From Pseudomonadota bacterium (GTDB lineage: Bacteria; Pseudomonadota; Gammaproteobacteria; Steroidobacterales; Woeseiaceae): a stretch of DNA of 32,840 nucleotides. The position numbers were made by a program, and so were the translations under genes. Below the pieces are notes generated by a model that saw only the letters and a list, made by a program, of their open reading frames with translations, did not search any database and was not told the DNA's origin. Positions 1 to 9,421 of the stretch are shown here, in pieces (within the stretch, counting starts at the first letter, position 1; the number at the start of each line of letters is the position of its first letter). The stretch is from contig JACZWL010000037.1 in NCBI GenBank assembly GCA_022572185.1, forward strand, positions 1 to 32,840. The letters run 5' to 3'.

Positions 1-1181
1 AACCGTTCTCCGGCAATCTCAGCGGCAACCGCGAAACCGTCAATTGGGCGCTGGTCTGGCAAACCGAGGCGGGACAAACCGTCACGGAAAGTTACGTCAA
101 CCTGATTCCTACGCCGCAGGGCGGCACGCACGTGAATGGCCTGCGGACGGGCTTGACGAATGCGCTGCGTGAATTCTGCGAATTCAGGAGTCTTTTACCG
201 CGCGGCATTCAGTTGTCGCCCGAAGACGTGTGGGATGGCTTGAGTTTCATACTCAGTGCGAAACTCGAGGATCCGCAATTTTCCGGTCAAACGAAAGAAC
301 GCCTGTCGTCGCGCGAATCGGCCGCGTTCGTTACGGGCGTCATCAAAGACAGCTTCGTCTTGTGGCTCAACCAGCACCCGGAGTCAGGCGATGCGATTGC
401 GCAGCTGGCGATCAGCAAAGCGCAGTCCCGCATAAAGGATGCCAAGAAAGTCGTTCGCAAGAAAGTGGTCGCCGGCCCGGCGCTACCCGGCAAGCTTGCT
501 GATTGTACTTGTCAGGAACCGGAACTCTGCGAGATCTTCCTCGTGGAAGGGGACTCGGCCGGCGGCTCGGCAAAGCAGGCGAGGGATCGGAGAACGCAGG
601 CCATCATGCCGCTGCGCGGCAAGATCCTGAACACCTGGGAGGTGGACACCGCCGAGATCCTGGCTTCGCAGGAAGTGCACGACATCAGTATCGCGCTCGG
701 CATAGACCCTGCGACCAACGACATCGAAAGCTTGCGTTATCACAAGATCTGTATTCTGGCCGACGCGGATTCCGATGGAGCGCATATTGCGACCCTGCTC
801 TGTGCTCTTTTCCTCAGGCATTTTCGCGAGCTCGTGCTTGCGGGGCATGTCTATGTCGCCATGCCACCGCTGTACCGCATCGATGCGGGCAAGGAGGTCT
901 TCTATGCGCTCGACGACGCCGAACGCAAGGGCATACTCGACCGCATCGCAGCGGAAAATATCAAAGGCAAGGTAGGCGTGACCCGCTTCAAGGGGCTGGG
1001 TGAGATGAGCCCGCCGCAATTGCGCGAAACGACGATGAATCGGGATACCCGGCGTCTCGTGCAACTTACGATCAGCGCCAAAGACAAAACGGATCAGCTC
1101 ATGGACATGCTTCTGGCCAAGAAGCGCTCCGCGGACCGGCGTAGCTGGCTCGAAAGCAAGGGCAATCTGGCCGAAGTCTGA
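1..1181 (+). CDS. parE: DNA topoisomerase IV subunit B, 3' part
   Basis: ATPase subunit of topoisomerase IV, which with ParC decatenates daughter chromosomes. The gene enters from the left edge; the reading frame is open from base 3, giving about 392 residues, so roughly the first 240 residues of a normal 630-residue ParE are missing, including the GHKL ATP site. The visible start has SYVNLIPTPQGGTHVNGLR, the transducer-domain signature. The TOPRIM domain follows with EIFLVEGDSAGGSA (catalytic Glu), PLRGKILN and the metal-binding DADSDGAH. The C-terminus has RFKGLGEMSP and ends RRSWLESKG. ParE rather than GyrB is indicated by the missing GyrB insert and by parC following after 18 nt. An internal ATG/GTG near 132 is not a start, because the conserved sequence continues upstream. 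Very likely co-transcribed with parC. Confidence 0.95.
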   Translation, partial: PFSGNLSGNRETVNWALVWQTEAGQTVTESYVNLIPTPQGGTHVNGLRTGLTNALREFCEFRSLLPRGIQLSPEDVWDGLSFILSAKLEDPQFSGQTKERLSSRESAAFVTGVIKDSFVLWLNQHPESGDAIAQLAISKAQSRIKDAKKVVRKKVVAGPALPGKLADCTCQEPELCEIFLVEGDSAGGSAKQARDRRTQAIMPLRGKILNTWEVDTAEILASQEVHDISIALGIDPATNDIESLRYHKICILADADSDGAHIATLLCALFLRHFRELVLAGHVYVAMPPLYRIDAGKEVFYALDDAERKGILDRIAAENIKGKVGVTRFKGLGEMSPPQLRETTMNRDTRRLVQLTISAKDKTDQLMDMLLAKKRSADRRSWLESKGNLAEV

Positions 1182-1199
1182 CAATCAGCGAGACAAACG

Positions 1200-3452
1200 A
1201 TGCAAAACCAATTGAATCTGGATGGCGTCGAACAAATTCCTTTAAGGGAGTTCACGGAGAAAGCGTATCTCGACTACTCCATGTACGTCATCCTCGACCG
1301 CGCGCTGCCGCAGATCGGCGACGGTCTGAAGCCCGTACAGCGCCGCATCATTTATGCGATGAGCGAACTCGGATTGTCGGCAGGACAGAAACCCAAGAAG
1401 TCTGCTAGGACAGTTGGCGATGTCATCGGCAAGTATCATCCGCACGGCGACTCGGCCTGCTACGAAGCGATGGTCCTGATGGCCCAGGACTTCTCTTATC
1501 GCTACGCCATCATCGATGGCCACGGCAACTGGGGCTCGACAGATGATCCGAAATCATTTGCCGCCATGCGATACACCGAATCGCGTCTTATGCCTTATGC
1601 CAGGAGCCTGCTCGCCGAACTCGGTGATGGCACCGTCGACTGGGCGCCGAATTTCGACGGCACGATGGAAGAACCGGTCGTATTGCCAGCCCGGCTGCCA
1701 AACTTGTTGCTCAACGGCACGACCGGTATCGCCGTCGGTCTGTCCACGGATATTCCGCCACACAATCTGCGTGAGGTTGCGAGTGCTGTTATCCACCTGA
1801 TCGACAATCCGAAGGCGACGGTCGCGCAGTTGATGAAACACATCAAAGGCCCGGACTTTCCAACTGGCGGCGAGCTCATTACACCGCGAAACGAGATTAA
1901 ACAGATCTATCTCAAGGGGCATGGCACGCTGCGGCTGCGTGCCTCGTACAAAAAAGAAAACGGTGACATCGTGATTACAGCACTGCCGTACCAGATTCCG
2001 GGCAGCAAGGTTCTCGAACAGATTGCCATGCAGATGCGCAACAAGAAGCTGCCGTTGGTGGAAGACCTTCGTGATGAATCGGATCACGAAGAACCGATTC
2101 GTCTCGTCATTACGCCGAAATCGGCGAAGGTGGATGTCGATGAACTGATGTCGCACCTGTTCTCGACCACATCGCTGGAACGCACTTGCCGCGTCAACAT
2201 GAACATCGTTGCCCTCGATGGCCGGCCAAAGAATTTCAGTCTTGTTGCATTGTTAAGCGAATGGATCATATTCCGCAAAGACACCGTCAAGCGGCGACTC
2301 CGGCACCGCTTGCAGATCGTCACAGATCGCCTGCACATTCTTGACGGTCTGCTGGTCGCCTATCTCGACATCGACAAGGTCATTGCAATCATTCGCACGC
2401 AAGACGAGCCGAAGCCGGCCCTGATGAAACGCTTCAAGCTGTCGGACATTCAGGCCGAAGCGATCCTCAATCTTCGCTTGCGCAATCTGGCGAAGCTCGA
2501 GGAAATGAAGATTCGGGGCGAGCAGGAAGAGCTCAATGAAGAGCGCGACGGGCTCGACAAGACCCTGAAGAGTGCGTCACGCCTGAAGACTATGATCAAG
2601 AATGAAATTATTGAAGACGCCGAAGCCTATGGTGATGAGCGGCGGACGACGCTCGTCGAACGTGAAGCAGCTCAGGCCCTCGACGAGACCCAGCTGGTCG
2701 CCAATGAGCCCGTTACGGTGGTCTTGTCGCAACGGGGATGGGCCCGGGCCGCAAAGGGACATGAGATCGATCCGCTGGCACTGAGCTACAAGTCAGGCGA
2801 CAGTTTCCTGGCCGCCGCACAGGGCAGGAGCAACCAGCTGGCGATGTTCATCGACAGCACAGGGCGTGTCTATAGCGTTATCGCCCACACGCTGCCATCG
2901 GCGCGCGGGCAGGGCGAGCCTCTCTCCGGCCGGTTCAAGCCGCCTGATGGCGCCGAGTTCTGCGGCACCATGATTGGCGACCCCGATTCACAGGTTTTGT
3001 TGGCCAGCGACGCGGGCTACGGTTTTATTGCGACGCTGAGTGACCTCATATCGCGAAACAAGGCTGGAAAATCCATCTTGAGGGTGCCACCAGGCGGCAG
3101 GGCGGTGGTGCCCGCGCCGGTGCCGGCCGACTGTGAATGCCTGATCGCGGCAGTGACTTCGATTGGCAAGCTACTCGTATTCGAGGCGGAAGAATTGCCG
3201 GAACTCACCAAAGGCAAGGGCAACAAGATCATCGGCATACCGTCCAGAAAATATAAAGAGGGCGAAGAAAAACTGGTGGCGGTGGCCGTGATTGCCGAAG
3301 AAGGCAATCTGCAGGTTCTTAGCGGCACTCGCCGCATGACGATCAAGTGGGACGACCTGGACGACTACTATTACGAACGTGGCAGGCGCGGCAATCTGTT
3401 GCCGCAGGGCTGGCGCAAGGTAGAAGGCCTGGTTGCCGAACAAGACCGCTGA
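1200..3452 (+). CDS. parC: DNA topoisomerase IV subunit A
   Basis: DNA-breaking subunit of topoisomerase IV, 750 aa, full length for the family. The winged-helix/tower region holds the active-site tyrosine at about residue 125 in [10 protein letters not shown]. The quinolone-resistance region reads [10 protein letters not shown], so Ser85 and Glu89 (equivalent to E. coli Ser80 and Glu84) are wild type. The C-terminal beta-pinwheel is recognisable in segments such as [12 protein letters not shown], and the protein ends with an acidic/aromatic stretch ([15 protein letters not shown]) typical of gammaproteobacterial ParC. The ATG at 1200 is the only reasonable start, with [18 protein letters not shown] matching ParC N-termini. 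It lies 18 nt after parE and is convergent with the FimV-like gene downstream. Confidence 0.97.
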   Translation: MQNQLNLDGVEQIPLREFTEKAYLDYSMYVILDRALPQIGDGLKPVQRRIIYAMSELGLSAGQKPKKSARTVGDVIGKYHPHGDSACYEAMVLMAQDFSYRYAIIDGHGNWGSTDDPKSFAAMRYTESRLMPYARSLLAELGDGTVDWAPNFDGTMEEPVVLPARLPNLLLNGTTGIAVGLSTDIPPHNLREVASAVIHLIDNPKATVAQLMKHIKGPDFPTGGELITPRNEIKQIYLKGHGTLRLRASYKKENGDIVITALPYQIPGSKVLEQIAMQMRNKKLPLVEDLRDESDHEEPIRLVITPKSAKVDVDELMSHLFSTTSLERTCRVNMNIVALDGRPKNFSLVALLSEWIIFRKDTVKRRLRHRLQIVTDRLHILDGLLVAYLDIDKVIAIIRTQDEPKPALMKRFKLSDIQAEAILNLRLRNLAKLEEMKIRGEQEELNEERDGLDKTLKSASRLKTMIKNEIIEDAEAYGDERRTTLVEREAAQALDETQLVANEPVTVVLSQRGWARAAKGHEIDPLALSYKSGDSFLAAAQGRSNQLAMFIDSTGRVYSVIAHTLPSARGQGEPLSGRFKPPDGAEFCGTMIGDPDSQVLLASDAGYGFIATLSDLISRNKAGKSILRVPPGGRAVVPAPVPADCECLIAAVTSIGKLLVFEAEELPELTKGKGNKIIGIPSRKYKEGEEKLVAVAVIAEEGNLQVLSGTRRMTIKWDDLDDYYYERGRRGNLLPQGWRKVEGLVAEQDR

Positions 3453-3497
3453 TCCTGACGAACTGCAACAACGTTTCTATTGCCATTTGCAGCTGCT

Positions 3498-3535
3498 GTC
3501 CGACCGCCATGATGGCGGGAGTGCAGGTCAGGACG
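3498..3535. repeat. Partial copy of the dispersed hairpin repeat, between convergent genes
   Basis: The 75-bp gap between parC and the convergent FimV-like gene contains GTCCGACCGCCATGATGGCG followed by GGAGTGCAGGTCAGGAC. It shares the GTCCGACCGCCATG-ATGGCG core with the repeats at 12453-12639 and 29412-29480. CCGCCAT/ATGGCGG can pair as a hairpin, and GTCC/GGAC frames the copy. A run of T follows on the plus strand (it encodes the Lys run at the end of the minus-strand gene), so this may serve as the parC terminator. That role is inference. Confidence 0.6.
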
Positions 3536-5639
3536 CTTTTTTCTTCTTCTTGGTATCGATCCTGCCGGACTCGATTAACATGTCGACTGTCACATCATCA
3601 TCGTTGGCAGGCATCACCACAGTGACATCAAAGTCCGCTGTCGGCATTTCCGTGGTCGGCCCTTCCTGGATGGCCGTCTTGTCAAGATCGCTGATGTCGT
3701 CATTTTGAGCCGGCGTATTTTTCGGTAGCTCGGCCGTAATTTCACCGCTCCCGTCCTTGTCCATACGCGCGGCCAACTCGGTGGCCGCTTTGGCGATTTC
3801 TTCGTTCAGCGCCTGGGTCGCCGTAAACTCCTCTTCGTAATCCTGTTCGAGAATCTGGTAATCGACTTCCTGGCGCAGCGTCGAATCCTCGGACTCCGTG
3901 ATGTTGTCGATCTCGACCAGAACGGCTTGCAAGTCCTTCGTCGTGGAATCCAACTCACCCAGATTCTGTTTCGTTGCGTCGACGATCATCGACAGGTCAT
4001 ACTGGCTGTCGTCGTCACTCGGCGGTATTTCCTTGTCGAGAATGGCGTTTTTGTCTTCACGCTCGGGCGGCGGGATCATATCCGTTTCCGAAGAGTCTTC
4101 CTCTTCGGCCGCCGACTCCGGCAGCACCATGTCCAGTTCGTCTTCGAAGTCGGTTGATGCAGAGAAGCCGAAATCCTGTGCAACATCGATATCCGAGCTG
4201 TCCTGCAGTCCCGTGCCGTCGTCAAAATCAGCATCGAGCGTGATCGACGACGAATGCGGTGATGAAACCGGTATCTCAAAGTCAACGTCGGTGACGGCCA
4301 TGGCTTTGGCTTCCTGCCGCACAGGATCTGTCCTGCGGCGGTTGGGGCGCGGCTCCAGCGGCGTTGCAATGGCCACGGAGCCAAATCGTTGCCTGAATCT
4401 CTGACCGAACAGCAGGAGACCGAGAATCAGCGCAAGACCGCTGCCGCCAAGCCACATCAACCATGACCAGGAACCGCTGGTGCCACCTGCGGTTTCACCG
4501 TCCTGACTGGTTTCGCCAGCGGCGACCGGCTGAACCAGTCGCGGATCTGTGAGTTCGGCGTCGGCCAGAGGCCCGATCGGAGATACGAACGGGCTGTCGT
4601 CACCGAAAACAATGTCTCCGGGCCGCAGGTTGGCAAATTCAGAAACGCCTGTGTCGGGTTCCGGGACTGACAACGCCTCGGTCTCTGGCGCGTCTACTAC
4701 AATGGCTGCCGGCACTTCATCCGGTACAAAAAATATCTCTTCGGTCTCGAGTACGGCCGTCGCCTCATAACCGGTATAAGCTTGCGTATAGCCGGGCTCA
4801 CTTGCCGTTGTCATAACAGCTTCGGCAACAGTCGGTTGCGATGCCGCGACAGACAGGTCCGGTATCTCGAGCCAGCTGCCGGCTTTCAGCCAGTTCCGGT
4901 CGCCGTCGACAAACGCACCCGGGTTTGCGGTAAATATCCGCTCGACGGCCGGCCACAGTGCGATCGAACGATCGGCTATGCGCGAGGCAATTTCCGACAA
5001 TGAATCTCCGCGCTGCACCAGGTAGCGGCTGTTTTCGGAGATCGGCGAGCGATCCCCAAGCCTGCTCCGCCCGGCCCGTGCCTGTGGTTTCGCTGCCTCG
5101 GCCACGGCGGTGGAGGTCACCGCTACGGAACGCCAGGCAGCGGAAGATTCGACCACTACAGGCGCATCTGCTACAGGCGCATCTGCTACAGGCGCCTCTG
5201 CGACGGTCTGCGCGGGGTCTATCATCAGCGTAAATTGACGGCTGATGTGTGCCGTATACGGACAGTCGACTGAAACCTGCATGGTCAATAATGGTTCCCG
5301 AATAGCACGATTGCCCGCCAGGAGAATCATGCCATCGGCAATGCTGACCGTCGCCCGGCTGACAGAGGGCAGGCCATTGGCCGCAAGGCCGGGCTGCAGA
5401 TAGACACAATAGTCATAAATCGCTTCATGCGGGTTTAACGCGAATGCAATGCTTGCGCGTAACGGCTGTCCCAGGGTCGAGTTGATTTTCAATTCGCCGA
5501 GTTCGACAGCCGAAGCCGAAACGGCCATCATGCTGCATGCACCGCCAACGACCATCAGTGCAGGCAGCAGCTGCTTGCGGCTGTTTCTGCATTTGCCGGT
5601 GGTCCTGTTCTTTTTGTTATTTCCTTTTGATGCTTTCAC
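3528..5639 (-). CDS. FimV/HubP-like LysM inner-membrane protein (second FimV paralogue)
   Basis: Predicted cell-pole/peptidoglycan-associated protein of the FimV/HubP type, about 703 aa from the GTG at 5639. Order: a basic N-terminus and signal peptide ending near SASA; a FimV N-terminal domain starting VELGELKINSTLGQPLRA; an Ala/Pro/Val/Asp linker; a LysM module near residues 200-255 (YLVQRGDSLSEIASRIADRS); one membrane segment near 393-415 (WLMWLGGSGLALILGLLLF); then a long acidic cytoplasmic tail ending in a Lys run. The tail lacks the clear C-terminal TPR motif seen in the fimV at 16136. The start is uncertain: the frame stays open to a TTG at 5702, and GTG 5639 was chosen because it gives a basic n-region before the hydrophobic core. 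It follows the FimX-like gene on the same strand, with a 321-bp leader holding a CRP/Vfr-type operator. Role in type IV pili or polarity is inferred. Confidence 0.82.
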   Translation of the reverse strand: MKASKGNNKKNRTTGKCRNSRKQLLPALMVVGGACSMMAVSASAVELGELKINSTLGQPLRASIAFALNPHEAIYDYCVYLQPGLAANGLPSVSRATVSIADGMILLAGNRAIREPLLTMQVSVDCPYTAHISRQFTLMIDPAQTVAEAPVADAPVADAPVVVESSAAWRSVAVTSTAVAEAAKPQARAGRSRLGDRSPISENSRYLVQRGDSLSEIASRIADRSIALWPAVERIFTANPGAFVDGDRNWLKAGSWLEIPDLSVAASQPTVAEAVMTTASEPGYTQAYTGYEATAVLETEEIFFVPDEVPAAIVVDAPETEALSVPEPDTGVSEFANLRPGDIVFGDDSPFVSPIGPLADAELTDPRLVQPVAAGETSQDGETAGGTSGSWSWLMWLGGSGLALILGLLLFGQRFRQRFGSVAIATPLEPRPNRRRTDPVRQEAKAMAVTDVDFEIPVSSPHSSSITLDADFDDGTGLQDSSDIDVAQDFGFSASTDFEDELDMVLPESAAEEEDSSETDMIPPPEREDKNAILDKEIPPSDDDSQYDLSMIVDATKQNLGELDSTTKDLQAVLVEIDNITESEDSTLRQEVDYQILEQDYEEEFTATQALNEEIAKAATELAARMDKDGSGEITAELPKNTPAQNDDISDLDKTAIQEGPTTEMPTADFDVTVVMPANDDDVTVDMLIESGRIDTKKKKKAS

Positions 5640-5832
5640 AAATTCATACCCCGGTACTGGTATTGCCCCAATCGGCAGTTTCGACCGTCCGGTCCATATC
5701 AATCACCGAGTAAGCGGCAAAATCCCGGACTAGCAAAGAGATACGGCAGATTAGAGCGGCCCGAAAAAGCTGTAAACGCGCCTTTTCTATGTTTCGGGAA
5801 ATTACTTCCCGTGAAGGGCTTTTTGAGGGCAA

Positions 5833-5854
5833 AAGTGTGACGTAAGTCACACTT
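5833..5854. promoter_or_regulatory. CRP/Vfr-type operator (perfect palindrome)
   Basis: A perfect 22-bp palindrome whose core is TGTGA-N6-TCACA, extended to AAGTGTGAC-GTAA-GTCACACTT. This is the CRP/Vfr consensus spacing. It lies about 200 bp upstream of the GTG start of the FimV-like gene and beyond the stop codon of the FimX-like gene. No convincing -10/-35 pair was found near it. Regulation by cAMP-CRP/Vfr is inferred from the motif alone. Confidence 0.65.
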
Positions 5855-5960
5855 CTCCTGCCGCGTAAATTGGCGACCCGGTATTCGGCGCGGACTGCAG
5901 TTGAGCGCGCCGGGTGCCGCCATGGTTGGTAAAGCGGGATGCGTCTCCGATTTGACGGAT

Positions 5961-8042
5961 TTAACCGGTCCTGGCCGGTCCGAACTCGGCTTCCTGTAGC
6001 ACGACCTCCGGCTCGTGGACATAATGTCCCTGCATGAAATGCACGCCAAGCTGGAACAGTACTGCCATTGCGTTCGCGTTTTCGACGCGCTCGGCAATGG
6101 TTTCTATATTTCTCTGGTCTGCGGCGGCCGCCACTTTCTGGACGCTGTCCTGCATCTTCGTGTCGGTGGTTAACGTGTGCATGAGTTCGCCGTCGATCTT
6201 GATGTAGTTCGGTTTCAGAATGTCGAGTATCTGGAAGCGGTCCTTGTCGATACCATAGTGCTCGAGCGCAAAGCGCACGCCGAGCTTGCGGAGTTCGTCG
6301 ACGACTTTCTTGGTCTGTTTGATGTGCTTCGCTGCTTCTCGTTCGGGGACCTGCAGGCAGAGCCTGCCGGGATCCATCTGGCGTTTTTCGAGCTCCTTGG
6401 CCATCCAGGGAATCAGCGATGAGTCCTGCATCGAATGCTTGGACAGCCGCACAAAGACCTGTGTCGCGGCACCGTCATTACAATAGTTCATCGACGCTGC
6501 AATAATCCAGCGGTCGATGTTCTGCATCAGGTTGTTTCGTTCGGCGGCCGGCAGAAATTCGGATGGCAGAATTGCGCTGCCTTGTTCATCGATCATGCGC
6601 ACGAGCATGTCGTACATTCCAGCCGACTCACTTCGCAGGCCTGCGATGGGTAACTGGGCAAGGCGAAATCGGTTTTCCATGAGGGCGGCCTTGATACGCT
6701 TGACCCAGATCGCATCGTATTTCCTGAGTCGAGTGCTCTCGTCGGTTGACTCGCTCAAGTACACGGAATTGCCGCCACTCTGTTTGCCCTGGTCGTGTGC
6801 ATTCGCGACCGCGGAGATCAACTGTTCGAAGCTGGAATACACGCCGCTGACTGCACAGACCCCGACCGTGCAGGTCAATATCACACTCTGATCGTCAACC
6901 TTGAATTCATATTTTTCGATGTGATCACAGAGCTGCTGTGCCCAGACCACGGCGTCGCGTTCATTGCCACGTTCGAGCAGGGTCATAATGACGGTCCCTT
7001 CGAATCGCCCCGCCACATCGCGTGGATGCAGGCGCTTCCGGACCTCCTCGGCGAACTGCGCCAGAACCTCTTCGGTATTCAGGATCCCGACATCGCTGCG
7101 GACCTCGGAAAAATCGTCGGGCTTGATGTAGGCAAGCAGATGCAGCCCGGACTTCGGGCTGTTTTTGAGACGTTTCTGAATACGCTCCAGGAATTGTGCG
7201 CGGTGATACAACAAGGTTGTCGGGTCGCGCTGGAGGGCCTCGTGGACCAGTTTCGTCGGCTCCTCCGGCTTTTTCTCCGGGGGGGCAATGCGGATCTGCA
7301 CGTATGAGCCGTCATCAAATTCGACGAATTGAAAGCCGAGCTCGAGCGTATCAGGCTCGGTTCGCCCGAGGCTGGATTTCGCGACCAGTTTTTCACCTGC
7401 TTGCCACTTCCCTTTCTCGGTGGCAATAATGGCGCCCTTCACCGCGGCCTGACTTTCCGCTGCAAAGTAATCCATGATCGTCAGGCCAACGACCTCGTTC
7501 TTGTTAGCCGATTTAAACAACTTCAGCCAGGCCTTGTTGACTTCCGTGATAATGCCTTCCTGAACGTTCGCAATCGCACTTGTAGATCCCTGCATGTAGT
7601 TGTTTAACTGACGCCGGTACTCTGTCGCCGAGTTGAGGGTCGAGTTCAGGGCGCGCTCGACACGGAACGCACGGAGTTCCCGCGCCACAACCGCCTGAAG
7701 CCTGCCTTTTCTCCCGACCGAAACGAGATCGCAGGCCCCGGCCTGCATCGCTTCCTGAATGCCGGCCTCGTCGACGGTTTTCCGGACCGCGATAACCGGT
7801 ACTTCAGGCTGGTAGGCGTCTTTGTGTTTGATTACCTGTCGAATTGCGTCCGGGTAGCCTTCACTGTTGAGAATGATCAGGTCGATGCGCTCGGCACTCA
7901 GCGTCTCGTCGAATTTCCCCGGACTATCGATCCAATGGCAGTGCGCGACGTGCCCAGCATCGCGCAGAGTGCTGTTTACTCGCTCGACGTCGTCCTGATT
8001 TTCAGTCAGGACGGCAATCGATATGAATTGTCGCTTGTTCAA
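5961..8042 (-). CDS. fimX: FimX-like degenerate REC-PAS-GGDEF-EAL c-di-GMP effector
   Basis: About 693 aa from the TTG at 8042, almost the length of Pseudomonas FimX (691 aa) and with the same architecture. A receiver-like domain (residues ~1-125, SIAVLTENQDDVERVNSTLRD) is followed by a PAS domain (~150-265). A GGDEF-like domain comes next, where GGDEF is replaced by FEGTV in VAGRFEGTVIMTLL. The EAL-like domain has MYDMLVRM where active enzymes have an EAL motif, and the usual DDFGTG loop is replaced by HYGIDKDRF. Neither cyclase nor phosphodiesterase activity is expected; the family acts as a c-di-GMP receptor at the cell pole controlling type IV pili. The start is uncertain: TTG 8075 and GTG 8063 are also open, but 8042 (MNKRQFISIAVL) matches the family N-terminus best. 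It is divergent from efp and upstream of the FimV-like gene. Confidence 0.85.
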   Translation of the reverse strand: MNKRQFISIAVLTENQDDVERVNSTLRDAGHVAHCHWIDSPGKFDETLSAERIDLIILNSEGYPDAIRQVIKHKDAYQPEVPVIAVRKTVDEAGIQEAMQAGACDLVSVGRKGRLQAVVARELRAFRVERALNSTLNSATEYRRQLNNYMQGSTSAIANVQEGIITEVNKAWLKLFKSANKNEVVGLTIMDYFAAESQAAVKGAIIATEKGKWQAGEKLVAKSSLGRTEPDTLELGFQFVEFDDGSYVQIRIAPPEKKPEEPTKLVHEALQRDPTTLLYHRAQFLERIQKRLKNSPKSGLHLLAYIKPDDFSEVRSDVGILNTEEVLAQFAEEVRKRLHPRDVAGRFEGTVIMTLLERGNERDAVVWAQQLCDHIEKYEFKVDDQSVILTCTVGVCAVSGVYSSFEQLISAVANAHDQGKQSGGNSVYLSESTDESTRLRKYDAIWVKRIKAALMENRFRLAQLPIAGLRSESAGMYDMLVRMIDEQGSAILPSEFLPAAERNNLMQNIDRWIIAASMNYCNDGAATQVFVRLSKHSMQDSSLIPWMAKELEKRQMDPGRLCLQVPEREAAKHIKQTKKVVDELRKLGVRFALEHYGIDKDRFQILDILKPNYIKIDGELMHTLTTDTKMQDSVQKVAAAADQRNIETIAERVENANAMAVLFQLGVHFMQGHYVHEPEVVLQEAEFGPARTG

Positions 8043-8293
8043 ATGACCGTCTCTGTGTTGCACCCCTGGCGCCAATACGCCCGTGGCAGCGAAGATGTGC
8101 CGATACCATGGAAAGGGCAGATGAGTCTAACCAAGACCCCCAGACTAGTCCCGGCCGCGACTCCAAAACCGTGACGGGTATCAAATTATGGCAACAAATG
8201 AAGGGCGCGCCCTGCATCCGGCCGTTTCGTCTTATGGCAACACCGACGTTTCGGCCGCTGTAAGCTGTTGTTTCGTGGGGGACTTGCAGCAGG

Positions 8294-8299
8294 TATAGT
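8294..8299 (+). promoter_or_regulatory. Candidate -10 box upstream of efp
   Basis: TATAGT lies 67 bp before the efp start, in the 324-bp divergent gap between fimX and efp. A weak -35-like TTTCGT sits about 18 bp upstream. The match is modest; it is listed because no better candidate is visible in this leader. Confidence 0.3.
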
Positions 8300-8366
8300 G
8301 GGCACGGACGTAGTGGGCAGCAACGATTGCGTGCCGCAAAGTCAACGGCAAACCACCACAAAGACA

Positions 8367-8933
8367 ATGGCCAATTACAGCACTAATGAATTTCGATCCG
8401 GACTCCGGATCATCATCGATGGCGATCCCTGCGTCATCGTGGAGAACGAATTCGTCAAACCCGGCAAGGGGCAAGCGTTTAATCGCGTCAGGATTCGCAA
8501 TCTAAAGACTGGCAAGATCGTCGACAAGACATTCAAGTCTGGTGAGAGCGTCGAAGCAGCCGATGTTCTGGAAACGGAAATGCAATTCCTGTATTCCGAT
8601 GGTGAGCACTGGCACTTCATGGTGCTCGACACATACGAGCAGTTTGCCGCCGATGAAAAGTGTGTCACCGAGGCAAAAAAATGGTTGACCGACCAGGATA
8701 TATGTCAGGTTACGCTCTGGAATAACAGGCTTTTGCTCGTAGACGCGCCCAACTTTGTCGAGCTCGAGATTACCGAAACTGACCCCGGTGTGAAGGGAGA
8801 CACTGCGAGTGGCGGCGTCAAGCCGGCGACGCTCGCAACTGGTGCGGTTGTTCGTGTCCCTTTATTTGTGGAGCAGGGTGAGGTCATCAAAGTTGATACA
8901 CGTTCCGGAGAATATGTCTCACGCGTCAAATAA
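8367..8933 (+). CDS. efp: Translation elongation factor P
   Basis: EF-P, 188 aa, enters the ribosomal E site and relieves stalling at polyproline motifs. The sequence starts [13 protein letters not shown] and carries the modification loop VKPGKGQAF, with Lys34 at the site lysylated by EpmA. Three beta domains are present, and the C-terminal signature [12 protein letters not shown] is intact. The ATG at 8367 fits the family exactly; the longer open frame to 8268 is untranslated leader. The EpmA gene lies 489 bp beyond its 3' end on the opposite strand, which supports the lysine-34 type of EF-P. Its stop overlaps the last codons of the convergent GAF gene by 8 bp. Confidence 0.97.
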   Translation: MANYSTNEFRSGLRIIIDGDPCVIVENEFVKPGKGQAFNRVRIRNLKTGKIVDKTFKSGESVEAADVLETEMQFLYSDGEHWHFMVLDTYEQFAADEKCVTEAKKWLTDQDICQVTLWNNRLLLVDAPNFVELEITETDPGVKGDTASGGVKPATLATGAVVRVPLFVEQGEVIKVDTRSGEYVSRVK

Positions 8934-9420
8934 ATTCAATTGCCGCGCCGTTCTTGCGCTCAAGACTTTTGATAAACAATTCACACAGTGATTCCACACC
9001 CTCCTGATCGTGATCGCTGAAGCGCGCTAATTGCGGGCTGTCTATATCGAGCACGCCCAGCAGTCGGCCGTCTGAGATCAGCGGTACGACAAGCTCCGAT
9101 CTCGATGCAGGGTCGCAAGCAATGTGCCCGTCGAAGTCATGCACATCGGACACCCTGAACGTCGTCATTTGCTCGGCGGCGCCTCCGCATACGCCTCGTC
9201 CCATCGGAATACGTATGCAAGCCGGCTTACCCTGAAACGGGCCAAGCACGAGTTCGTCGTCACGCAAAACGTAGATGCCCAGCCAGTTAGTATCGGGCAG
9301 GGCGTCGAAGACGAGCGCGACAAACATTGCCGCATTCGCAAGCGGGTCGGATTCATCTTTTAACAGGGCATCGAGTTGCTCGCCCAGCAAGCTGTAGTCA
9401 ACGGATTGATCGTCAGGCAT
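8926..9420 (-). CDS. msrC: Free methionine-R-sulfoxide reductase (GAF domain)
   Basis: 164-aa single GAF-domain protein of the fRMsr/YebR family, which reduces free methionine-(R)-sulfoxide in the cytoplasm. Diagnostic segments are [20 protein letters not shown], then [15 protein letters not shown] with two conserved Cys, then [16 protein letters not shown] with the third catalytic Cys, and LGVLDIDSP. The ATG at 9420 ([12 protein letters not shown]) follows the epmA stop after one nucleotide, so translation is probably coupled. It is the last gene of the minus-strand run sco1-pcuC-psd-epmA. Its stop overlaps the 3' end of efp on the other strand. Confidence 0.9.
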   Translation of the reverse strand: MPDDQSVDYSLLGEQLDALLKDESDPLANAAMFVALVFDALPDTNWLGIYVLRDDELVLGPFQGKPACIRIPMGRGVCGGAAEQMTTFRVSDVHDFDGHIACDPASRSELVVPLISDGRLLGVLDIDSPQLARFSDHDQEGVESLCELFIKSLERKNGAAIEFI

Positions 9421-9421
9421 T

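Noticed and set aside
483-1184. 233-codon minus-strand frame opposite parE
   Set aside because: The plus strand encodes the conserved TOPRIM and C-terminal motifs of ParE; the antisense frame has none.
6795-7307. Plus-strand frame starting MCIRDR, reminiscent of Nextera-adapter peptides in assemblies
   Set aside because: The DNA (GTGTGCATTCGCGACCGC) does not match the adapter, and it lies in frame inside the conserved GGDEF-like region of the minus-strand FimX-like gene.
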